NCBI RefSeq assembly: GCF_014279975.1
Contig: NZ_CP047936.1
Location: 2,046,001-2,110,000, forward strand
DNA from: Synechococcus sp. BIOS-U3-1
Lineage (GTDB): Bacteria; Cyanobacteriota; Cyanobacteriia; PCC-6307; Cyanobiaceae
Length of the DNA: 64,000 nt
Direction of reading: 5' to 3'
Of this stretch, positions 57,159 to 64,000 are shown piece after piece. The position numbers were made by a program, and so were the translations under genes. Position 1 is the first letter of the stretch. Every line of letters starts with the position of its first letter. A model generated the notes under the pieces. It had not been told where the DNA came from and did not search any database. It was given only the letters and a program-made list of their open reading frames with translations.

Positions 57159-57196
57159 CATCGGCTGCGCAGCCGATGAACTGCGCAGCCGATGAA
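57159..57196. repeat. 20-bp perfect palindrome overlapping a 16-bp tandem repeat
   Basis: CATCGGCTGCGCAGCCGATG at 57159-57178 is its own reverse complement. CTGCGCAGCCGATGAA at 57165-57180 is repeated directly at 57181-57196. It lies between the psbV stop and the stop of the convergent gene. It probably acts as a bidirectional terminator or transcript-stabilising hairpin, and the tandem copy suggests slippage. Confidence 0.8.
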
Positions 57197-57199
57197 ACC

Positions 57200-57601
57200 T
57201 CAAGGCAAAAGATTGGTTGGATCGAGGGATCTGGGACGACGGCTGTACCACCACTCCTGCATGTCAGCCGTAAAGCGCATGGGGAAGAGAGTGAGCACTG
57301 TGATAGTTGGCCTGGATCCAGGTTGAAGCAGTTCCACCGAATAGGACGGGCAACGACGTGACCCGAGATCAGCCACAAAACGACGGCCGACACGTCTCCA
57401 GCTTGGCTCTTTGCTGCGCCATGCCAGACGGCAACAGGGCCAGGGGAGCTCTTCGCGGTCGTAAAGGCGGCAGCAGGGCCCAATCACCCGAAAGCTGTAT
57501 TGGCCTCCAGGACTGGTGTGCACCGATCCATGATCAAGCAACTGTTCCACTTCAGGCCTGAGTGGAGCAGCGGGAACGGCGGTCATCGGCAGGAGAGCCA
57601 T
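57200..57601 (-). CDS. Hypothetical protein, 133 aa
   Basis: ATG 57601 was chosen (MALLPMTAVPAAPLRPEVEQ); the frame continues upstream to 57622. Cys residues occur in GPCCRLY, PWPCCRL and RRCPSY. The C-terminal half contains YSVELLQPGSRPTITVLTLF and MQEWWYSRRP. No signal peptide is clear. Not recognised, but the length and codon pattern support a real gene. Its first codon lies 23 bases before the petF terminator. Confidence 0.7.
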   Translation of the reverse strand: MALLPMTAVPAAPLRPEVEQLLDHGSVHTSPGGQYSFRVIGPCCRLYDREELPWPCCRLAWRSKEPSWRRVGRRFVADLGSRRCPSYSVELLQPGSRPTITVLTLFPMRFTADMQEWWYSRRPRSLDPTNLLP

Positions 57602-57620
57602 GTGGAACCACACTGACAGC

Positions 57621-57648
57621 AAAAAGCCACCTCCGTGGAGAGGTGGCC
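57621..57648 (-). terminator. Rho-independent terminator of petF
   Basis: On the minus strand GCCACCTC and GAGGTGGC form an 8-bp stem with a 6-base loop, followed by TTTTT. It lies 44 bases downstream of the petF stop and just before the start of the 133-aa gene. Confidence 0.85.
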
Positions 57649-57691
57649 AATGCCCCTGTCAGCAGGGTCTCGGATTAAAAAATCCAGCTGC

Positions 57692-57991
57692 TCAGTAGAG
57701 CTCTTCCTCGGCATGAGTCTTGATCGTGCAATCGGAGGTGGGGTAGGCCACGCAGGTCAGCACGAATCCGGCTTCAATCTGATCGTCGTCAAGGAAGCTT
57801 TGATCAGACTGATCAACAGTTCCAGTGGTGATCTTGCCGGCGCAGGTGGAGCAGGCGCCCGCGCGGCAGGAATAAGGCAGGTCAATGCCTTGCTCTTCAG
57901 CGGCATCGAGGATGTACTGATCGTCAGGGACCTCGATGGTCTTGTTGAGACCCTCGCTTTCGGAGACCAGGGTGACCTTATAAGAAGCCAT
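57692..57991 (-). CDS. petF: Plant-type [2Fe-2S] ferredoxin
   Basis: Soluble electron carrier from photosystem I to FNR and other partners. 99 residues from ATG 57991. The cluster ligands are Cys 42, 47 and 50 ([10 protein letters not shown]) and Cys 80 (FVLTCVAYP), standard for PetF. The acidic C-terminus (HAEEELY) contacts FNR. Monocistronic with its own terminator. Confidence 0.97.
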   Translation of the reverse strand: MASYKVTLVSESEGLNKTIEVPDDQYILDAAEEQGIDLPYSCRAGACSTCAGKITTGTVDQSDQSFLDDDQIEAGFVLTCVAYPTSDCTIKTHAEEELY

Positions 57992-58141
57992 GAATGGAGT
58001 GAGTTTGCAGAGGCGCGTAACAAACGAGCCTGCCGGACGGATCATTTCTACAACGTTTAGGCGTCAAGGCACACGCTTGAACGACTGTTTCGGTGTAAGG
58101 CCAATCAAAACAGAATCATTTATAAGGCTCGCTTATCAAGG

Positions 58142-59029
58142 CTAGCGTCGAATCTCGAGCAAGCCCCATCGACCTTGCTCAGCAAGCGGCTCAACTATCC
58201 ACCCCAGGCTCCCCAGCACTTCCGTAAGCCTTGGCGCCTGTTCCACCAGAAGGCCACTGAGAAGCCCCCGCCCTCCAGCGCGGAGAACTGATTGGAAATG
58301 AGGCGCTAACGCCTCAATCACCGGAGCCAAGATGTTGCATAGAAGCAGATCTGCAGGCTGCTCCTCAAGTAGCTTCGCCAGCGCCTCCACCGACCCCTTG
58401 GTGACTTTGAGCGCGTCAATGGAAAGGTCATTGAGAACCGCGTTATCAGCCGTTGCTCTGACAGCCAGGGAATCGGTGTCGACTGACAGCACCTGACGAG
58501 CACCCAGCCCGAGGGCCGCAAGTCCGAGTACTCCACTTCCGCAACCCAGATCCGCAACCCTCAAGCCAGAGGGGGGCTGTTGCTCAAGTGCTTCGAGACA
58601 CAAACGAGTGGTGGGGTGACTGCCGGTTCCGAAGGCACTGCCTGGATCCATCTTCAGGACAAGCCTGTGCGCATACTCGTCAGGCACATCAAGCCAGGCC
58701 GGCAAGATGAGCATCCTCTCCCCGACAGGGTCTGGCTGCCAGTGCTGTTTCCAGCTGAGGCTCCAGTCTTCATCGGCCAGTTCATCCCAAACCGGCTGAG
58801 CCAGAACGAGGCCGAAGGTCTCGGCAAGGGGGGTGAGACTGCAGAACAGCTCAGATCGTTGCTCCTCAGGCCATTCATGGGCCGGCAACCAGGCCAGAAG
58901 AATGCGCTGATCGGGCGTCTCAGGTGCATGTTGAACAGCCAGCCGGTGCACACCGAGGACGTTCAGCTTCCAGAGAAGCGACTCTTCCAGCTCAGCTTGA
59001 ACCGGAAGAGACAAGCGCCACCACATCAC
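58142..59029 (-). CDS. prmA: Ribosomal protein L11 methyltransferase
   Basis: Trimethylates Lys and N-terminal residues of L11. 295 residues. SAM motif I is VADLGCGSGVLGLAALG; the preceding MDPGSAFGTGSHPTTRLCLE and the NILAPVIEALA stretch are typical. It overlaps the serA stop by four bases (ATGA). Confidence 0.93.
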   Translation of the reverse strand: MMWWRLSLPVQAELEESLLWKLNVLGVHRLAVQHAPETPDQRILLAWLPAHEWPEEQRSELFCSLTPLAETFGLVLAQPVWDELADEDWSLSWKQHWQPDPVGERMLILPAWLDVPDEYAHRLVLKMDPGSAFGTGSHPTTRLCLEALEQQPPSGLRVADLGCGSGVLGLAALGLGARQVLSVDTDSLAVRATADNAVLNDLSIDALKVTKGSVEALAKLLEEQPADLLLCNILAPVIEALAPHFQSVLRAGGRGLLSGLLVEQAPRLTEVLGSLGWIVEPLAEQGRWGLLEIRR

Positions 59030-60612
59030 AGCGTGACCGGATGGGCTTCCTGAATCCCGTTGATGCCGTTGATGGTGGCCAAAAGCGCAGGAGGAATCGG
59101 GTCATCAATACTGAGCACCATCACGGCATCTCCTCGCACAATCCTGCGACCCACCTGCATTGAGGCGATGTTCACGTTGTGCTCACCCAGAAGAGAACCG
59201 AGATGGCCGATGATTCCTGGCATATCACGATGACGGGTAAACAACATGTGCCGACTCGGCGGCACATTCACCGGGAATTCGTCGATGGTGGTGACACGCA
59301 GTTCACCATCCGCGAAGACCGCACCCGTCACGCTGTGACCACCCTGGCCACCGCGGCTGGTGAGCTGCAGGGATCCCCCCGCGAAATCACGGCTGGCATC
59401 GTCCTTGACCTCCAACACGTGAATTCCACGTCCCTTGGCCTCGAGAGAAGCGTTGACGTAGTTGATGCGTTCTCCAAGGGCGCTGGTCAGCAGTCCCTTG
59501 AGGGCTGCAACCACGAGGGGCTGGGAGGGATGGTTAGCAAACTCACCCTGAAGGCGCACCTCCAGCTCCTGCACCTGTCCACCGCTCAGCTGACTCACCA
59601 ACAGGCCGAGGGTTTCGGCGAGCTGCAGGTGAGGTTTCAGACGCTCCATGATCTCGGCGCTGAGGCCTGGAATATTGACGGCACTGCGAGCTGGGAGCCC
59701 AAGCAGAACATCGCGGATCTGCTCAGCCACATCGGTGGCGACATTTTCCTGAGCTTCCTCGGTCGAGGCTCCGAGATGGGGCGTCAACACCAGCCCGCGC
59801 TCCACTGCACGCAGTGGAGAGTCTGGGTTCAGGGGTTCAGAGGCAAACACATCCAGCCCGGCACCGGCAATCACTCCGTTATCGATGGCTTCGGCGATGG
59901 CAGCCTCATCGACAATGCCCCCGCGAGCGCAATTCACGATCCTGGCCGTCGATTTCATCGTGCGGAGTAGTTCCGCATTAACAAGGTTCTCGGTGTCGGG
60001 CGTTCTGGGAATGTGCAACGTGATGTAGTCGGCCTGACGGAACAAATCCTCCAGGGTCGTCAGTCGGACCTGCATCTGCTGAGCCCGATCAGCCGAGATA
60101 AACGGATCGAACGCGATCACCTCCATCCCCATCGCTTTGGCAACCTTGGCCACGTGTGACCCGATCTTGCCTAAACCCACAACCCCAAGCACTTTTTTGT
60201 AGAGCTCATTACCCACATATTTCTTGCGATCCCAGGCACCGGCTCGCATGGATGCATGCGCCTGTGGCACGTGGCGAGACAAGGACAACAACAGAGCAAG
60301 CGCATGCTCGGCAGCAGCGATCGTGTTGCCCTCAGGTGAGTTCACAACCAACACACCTCTCTGAGTGGCGGCAGGAACGTCAACGTTGTCGACCCCCACT
60401 CCAGCTCGACCGATGATCCGCAAGCGATCCGCAGCCTCGATCACATCGGCGGTGACCTGCGTGCCCGAGCGGATCATCAGAGCGTCGTAGTCACCGATGA
60501 TCGATTTGAGCTCCTCCTGAGACAGGCCAGTCCGCTCGTCCACCTGGGCCACCTGCCCGAGGATGTCGATCCCAGCCTGATCAATGGGGTCTGAAACGAG
60601 AACTTTGGTCAT
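59026..60612 (-). CDS. serA: D-3-phosphoglycerate dehydrogenase
   Basis: First step of serine synthesis, NAD-dependent. 528 residues of the long form: catalytic and Rossmann domains (VGLGKIGSHVAKVAKAMGME; GRAGVGVDNVDVPAATQRGV), an intervening domain and a C-terminal ACT domain (PGIIGHLGSLLGEHNVNIAS, then MQVGRR). The active-site Arg, Glu and His regions (NCARGGIVDEAA and LTPHLGAST) are intact. Confidence 0.97.
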   Translation of the reverse strand: MTKVLVSDPIDQAGIDILGQVAQVDERTGLSQEELKSIIGDYDALMIRSGTQVTADVIEAADRLRIIGRAGVGVDNVDVPAATQRGVLVVNSPEGNTIAAAEHALALLLSLSRHVPQAHASMRAGAWDRKKYVGNELYKKVLGVVGLGKIGSHVAKVAKAMGMEVIAFDPFISADRAQQMQVRLTTLEDLFRQADYITLHIPRTPDTENLVNAELLRTMKSTARIVNCARGGIVDEAAIAEAIDNGVIAGAGLDVFASEPLNPDSPLRAVERGLVLTPHLGASTEEAQENVATDVAEQIRDVLLGLPARSAVNIPGLSAEIMERLKPHLQLAETLGLLVSQLSGGQVQELEVRLQGEFANHPSQPLVVAALKGLLTSALGERINYVNASLEAKGRGIHVLEVKDDASRDFAGGSLQLTSRGGQGGHSVTGAVFADGELRVTTIDEFPVNVPPSRHMLFTRHRDMPGIIGHLGSLLGEHNVNIASMQVGRRIVRGDAVMVLSIDDPIPPALLATINGINGIQEAHPVTL

Positions 60613-60733
60613 CCAGCGGCGGAGAGAAAGCCATTTAGAAGTTTAGAGATCGGTCCGAACATCGCTGATGAGCAGGGAGATTGACCTGCTCCGAACCCAA
60701 TCTTGACGCTGAAGTTCTGGACCTCCATGGAGA

Positions 60734-61291
60734 ATGGCAGTCCGCACCGATCCACTTATGCCCGCCTGCGTCCTGGTGCTCCAAGAACGCGCCGCCGCCG
60801 AGACTCTGGTCCAAAACCTTGAGAAGTCCGGAACACCGCTCGTGCGCGTTGTGTTGGTGGCTCCTGAGCAGTCTGGAGCTGCTGAAAGTGGTCGCCTCAA
60901 AGCAGAGCAGATCGACGCTGTCGATCTGCTCAATCCGAACATGGCCCGCAGCCGCCGCCAGCGTTCTATGTCTCGCTGGCTGATGCCCTTTGGCTTCATG
61001 GCAGGGTTGACTTTCACCCAAATCACCACGCTCGAGACCTTCGCGCGCTTTGGTGCTGTCGGAGAAGCGCTCATCGGCGGCCTGCTCGGACTGGGGTCTG
61101 GATTAATGGGAAGCTACGCCGCGGCAGCAAGCGTTCCCTCCGAAAACGAAGATGGGGTTCGCATTTTGCGCAACAGGCACAACGAGCAGTTTTGGTTGCT
61201 GTTGCTGGAAACCCAAGCAGGTCTTGAACTGCCCTGGCAACTGGTTCAGAAAGTTCGTCCTCAGCAGGTGGTTCGCCTGAGTGAACTGTGA
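60734..61291 (+). CDS. Hypothetical protein with hydrophobic centre, 185 aa
   Basis: A soluble N-terminal part (CVLVLQERAAAETLVQNLEK) leads to a basic stretch (NPNMARSRRQRSMSRW) and hydrophobic segments at about 85-102 and 110-130 (LIGGLLGLGSGLMGSYAAAA). The C-terminal part is polar. Function unknown. An internal ATG nine codons in is possible. It overlaps the S4-domain gene by four bases, suggesting cotranscription. Confidence 0.65.
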   Translation: MAVRTDPLMPACVLVLQERAAAETLVQNLEKSGTPLVRVVLVAPEQSGAAESGRLKAEQIDAVDLLNPNMARSRRQRSMSRWLMPFGFMAGLTFTQITTLETFARFGAVGEALIGGLLGLGSGLMGSYAAAASVPSENEDGVRILRNRHNEQFWLLLLETQAGLELPWQLVQKVRPQQVVRLSEL

Positions 61292-62067
61292 GTCTTCCCC
61301 GTGGGCTATTGATCGAAGGGCTCGCTGAGCCAGAAGCGATGCATCGCCTGATCCTGCAGGCGGAAGAAGTGCTGCGCACCTGGCAACCCAGTTGGAGCAA
61401 CTTTCTTAGCGGCCCGGAACTGGAAGACTCACGCCGCCTCGAGTCGCTGACTGAACTACGAGTAATTCGCGACGGTGGGAGACCAGACACCGAACGCTGT
61501 CGCCTCCAGCTCAGCCGGAGTGATCAGGAAGCACAACCTCAATCGGCTCCAATCTCAGGATTGAGGCTCGAGGGAAATTTTCTATTCGACCGGGCTGAGC
61601 CTCAAGACATGCGGCAAGCTCTGATTGACCTCGGCGTGACCGCTGATGGTCTTGGGGATCTCTGGCTTCGGGGCGATCGTGGCGCCCAGGCTGTTTGTAC
61701 ACCGGAGGCCGCAAACCATCTCAACGGCCTAAATGGACGCGTGCGCGACGTGACGCTGTCCGTGGAGGCGGTGACCATCGACTGCTTGCAGTGGCCAGCC
61801 CAAAGACTGCCAAAACGGCTAACCAGCGTGGAAGCATCCTGCCGCCTTGATGCCATTGCCTCCGCGGGTTTCGGACTGTCCCGCTCCAAGGTGATTCATC
61901 AGATCCGGGATGGAAGGCTGAGGCTCAACTGGCAACCAGTCCGACAGGCGAGTCGTGACCTGAAAGTCGGCGACCGGCTCCAGCTTCAGGACAGGGGAAG
62001 CGTGGAAGTCTTGAGTCTCGAAATCACCAAACGCGATCGTTGGAGAGTGGAGATGCTTCGCCGGTGA
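61288..62067 (+). CDS. Photosystem II S4-domain protein (RNA-binding)
   Basis: 259 residues. The S4 domain lies at about 180-240 (SVEASCRLDAIASAGFGLSR, then SKVIHQIRDGRLRLNW). The family, YlmH-like, is named PSII S4 domain protein in cyanobacteria and plants. It probably binds RNA. Starts at GTG 61288, overlapping the preceding gene. Confidence 0.85.
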   Translation: MSLPRGLLIEGLAEPEAMHRLILQAEEVLRTWQPSWSNFLSGPELEDSRRLESLTELRVIRDGGRPDTERCRLQLSRSDQEAQPQSAPISGLRLEGNFLFDRAEPQDMRQALIDLGVTADGLGDLWLRGDRGAQAVCTPEAANHLNGLNGRVRDVTLSVEAVTIDCLQWPAQRLPKRLTSVEASCRLDAIASAGFGLSRSKVIHQIRDGRLRLNWQPVRQASRDLKVGDRLQLQDRGSVEVLSLEITKRDRWRVEMLRR

Positions 62068-62140
62068 GCTGCTAACTTCAGTCGCATCCGGTTGGCAAGC
62101 GATCAACCGTCACCGCAGATCCTCTGAAGGGTGAAAATGC

Positions 62141-62212
<72 letters not shown>

Positions 62213-62240
62213 TTTCCATCGTGAGAAGAGAACGAACAGC

Positions 62241-63629
62241 ATGACCCTGAGTGTCGTGGTCGGACTCGGACGTTCTGGGATTGGGGCAGCCCGTCTACTC
62301 AAGGCCCTGGGATCAGAAGTACTTATTCTCGAGAAGGCTGAGAACGATGCTTGCCGGCAAAAAGCAGCGGACCTGAGGCAGCAAGGCATTGATGTCCAGT
62401 TGGGACAGCCTTTGGAGATATCCAGTTTTGAGCCCTGGCTCAATCAGATCAATCAGGTGGTGATCAGTCCTGGCATTTCTTGGACGCATCCAACTCTTGA
62501 AGCATTACGAACGCATGGGGTTCCGGTGAGGGGAGAGATGGCTTTGGCCTGGGAGAGCCTGAGGGAATCTCCATGGATTGGCATCACAGGCACCAACGGC
62601 AAAACCACCGTCACCCATTTGCTCCACCACGTACTCAGCCATGGCGGGTTGAAGGCTCCCATGGCCGGGAATGTGGGGTATTCCGCAGCAGAACTAGCCC
62701 TGGGATGTCTTGAAGGCTCCACCCCTGTTCCCGACTGGGTGGTCATGGAGATGAGCAGCTACCAGATTGAAGCGGCCACCAAGGTGGCCCCACGCATCGG
62801 CATCTGGACGACGCTGACTCCTGACCACCTGGAGCGACATGGATCGCTAGACGCCTACAGAGCGATCAAGCGTGGACTGCTGGAACGTTCCCAGCTGGCG
62901 ATTCTGAATCGTGATGACCCTGAGATCAGAGGAACTCACAGCAGCTGGGGACAAAAGCGGGTGAGCTGGGTCAGCACTGGCCGGGAGTACTCAGACACCG
63001 CAACCGCCCGACTAAGAGTGAGTGACGACGGATGGGTCTACGAGGGAAAGCAAAGACTCTTCTGCTCCGACGCTCTCGCCATGCCAGGAGCGCACAACCA
63101 GCAAAACATGCTTCTGGTCACTGCAGCGGCTCTCGAAGCTGGATTACGCCCAGAAACCATTGAATCAGCATTGCGTTGCTTCGATGGGGTTCCCCATCGA
63201 CTCGAATCGCTCGGAACCATTCAGGGCATTGCCGTTTTCAACGACAGCAAGGCCACCAACTACGACGCAGCTGCTGTGGGTTTGCAGTCCGTACCCAATC
63301 CGGCGGTACTGCTCGCAGGCGGTCAGACCAAACAAGGCAACGCTGAGGTTTGGCTGCAACTGCTGAAAGAACGCAGCAGCGCCGTTGTGCTGTTTGGCGC
63401 TGGGGCTGACGAGCTGCGTGGATTAATCGAAGCGTCTGCCTTCCCCGGCGCCGTGGTCACGCACCAAGGCCTAGATGACGCAGTTCCGCATGCTCTTGAA
63501 CTGGCCCGACAGCAGCAGGCCGCAAGCCTGCTGCTGTCTCCGGCATGCGCCAGCTTTGACCAATACTCCGATTTTGAAGCTCGTGGCAATCACTTCCGTG
63601 AGCTGATCGAAGCAAGCCAGTCAACCTAG
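62241..63629 (+). CDS. murD: UDP-N-acetylmuramoylalanine-D-glutamate ligase
   Basis: Adds D-Glu to UDP-MurNAc-L-Ala in peptidoglycan synthesis. 462 residues. The ATP-binding loop is GITGTNGKTTVTHLL; MEMSSYQIEA, IFNDSKATNYDA-like AVFNDSKATNYDAAAVGLQS and LLSPACASFDQYSDFEARGN are conserved. Complete. Confidence 0.97.
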   Translation: MTLSVVVGLGRSGIGAARLLKALGSEVLILEKAENDACRQKAADLRQQGIDVQLGQPLEISSFEPWLNQINQVVISPGISWTHPTLEALRTHGVPVRGEMALAWESLRESPWIGITGTNGKTTVTHLLHHVLSHGGLKAPMAGNVGYSAAELALGCLEGSTPVPDWVVMEMSSYQIEAATKVAPRIGIWTTLTPDHLERHGSLDAYRAIKRGLLERSQLAILNRDDPEIRGTHSSWGQKRVSWVSTGREYSDTATARLRVSDDGWVYEGKQRLFCSDALAMPGAHNQQNMLLVTAAALEAGLRPETIESALRCFDGVPHRLESLGTIQGIAVFNDSKATNYDAAAVGLQSVPNPAVLLAGGQTKQGNAEVWLQLLKERSSAVVLFGAGADELRGLIEASAFPGAVVTHQGLDDAVPHALELARQQQAASLLLSPACASFDQYSDFEARGNHFRELIEASQST

Positions 63630-63653
63630 TCTGGGAGAAATTCTGTAAAAAGC

Positions 63654-64000
63654 GTGGCCTACTGGCTGATGAAGAGTGAACCCGATGTTTACGGGATTCA
63701 TCATCTTGAAGAGGAACAGACAACTCTCTGGGACGGTATTCGCAATTATCAGGCGCGTAATTTCATGCGCACGATGGCTGTTGGCGATCAAGCCTTTTTC
63801 TATCACTCCAATTGCAAACCCCCTGGGATCATCGGACTGATGGAGGTGCTTGAAACAGGACTGGTCGACCCCACACAATTCGATCCATCCTCGAAATATC
63901 ACGACCCTGCATCGAAACCGGAGGCACCACGCTGGGACTGCGTGCGATTGGCCTATCGAGGCAAATTTCGGGACCTCTTAAGTCTTGAGGACTTGCGTCA
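63654..64000 (+). CDS. EVE-domain protein (partial, cut by window end)
   Basis: GTG start at 63654; the frame is open to the end of the window. The product begins AYWLMKSEPDVYGIHHLEEE and continues TTLWDGIRNYQARNFMRTM, then AVGDQAFFYHSNCKPPGIIG, which is the EVE (thymocyte nuclear protein 1-like) domain. EVE domains bind modified bases in DNA or RNA. At least 115 residues are visible of the usual 150 or so. Confidence 0.9.
   Translation, partial: MAYWLMKSEPDVYGIHHLEEEQTTLWDGIRNYQARNFMRTMAVGDQAFFYHSNCKPPGIIGLMEVLETGLVDPTQFDPSSKYHDPASKPEAPRWDCVRLAYRGKFRDLLSLEDLR

Overview
The window is a piece of a marine Synechococcus chromosome (picocyanobacteria, subcluster 5.1 type). The evidence is a complete kaiABC clock cluster that includes kaiA (lost in Prochlorococcus), nblS, psbV, plant-type ferredoxin petF, an Omp85/BamA with the lpx lipid A genes, and many families largely confined to marine picocyanobacteria (DUF3104, DUF1825, DUF3086, DUF3119). 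I cannot name the strain.

Bases 1 to about 13,950 form an accessory island. It is visibly more AT-rich than the rest, sparsely coding, and dominated by very small genes on both strands. Most are hypothetical and many have one membrane segment or a signal peptide. Recognisable items are a glutathione S-transferase, an AlpA-type regulator, a DUF3104 protein, a PepSY-like secreted protein, a pentapeptide-repeat protein and a decayed DUF1330 gene. The most notable are two relatives of photosystem II small subunits. One is a PsbN-like protein with a His-rich tail (4251-4496, minus). The other is a PsbF-like protein (13299-13598, minus) that carries an extra N-terminal membrane segment and has Asn where cytochrome b559 has its heme-binding His; a 36-residue membrane peptide follows it after 4 bases. 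Several genes in the island are shorter than usual gene-calling cutoffs and were read directly from the sequence, including two overlapping membrane micropeptides at 3437-3585.

From about 14 kb the window is dense core genome. 14-20 kb: alpha/beta hydrolase, small secreted proteins, gluQ, hup, a degenerate MBL-fold protein, glgX and tRNA-Gly(UCC). 20-31 kb: sugar transporter, MlaE-type lipid permease, DUF3119, DUF3086, plsY, pyrF-tyrS, DUF1825, a LuxR-type regulator followed by HhH and GIY-YIG-like proteins, and pepA. 31-39 kb: an envelope operon on the minus strand, bamA-lpxC-fabZ-lpxA-lpxB-msrA, with purC and a secreted repeat protein upstream. 39-46 kb: purD-nblS facing kaiABC, then rplU-rpmA. 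46-55 kb: a methyltransferase, truB, a YebC-family gene, and a tightly overlapping run spoIID-like, nagB, 5-oxoprolinase. 55-64 kb: rnz, psbV, petF, prmA, serA, an S4-domain protein, tRNA-Val(GAC), murD and the start of an EVE-domain gene cut by the window edge.

The core half encodes envelope biogenesis (LPS, outer-membrane insertion, peptidoglycan, phospholipid), purine and serine synthesis, translation, glycogen breakdown, photosynthetic electron transport, and light/clock signalling. The island half probably holds niche-specific small proteins, some of which may act on the photosynthetic membrane.
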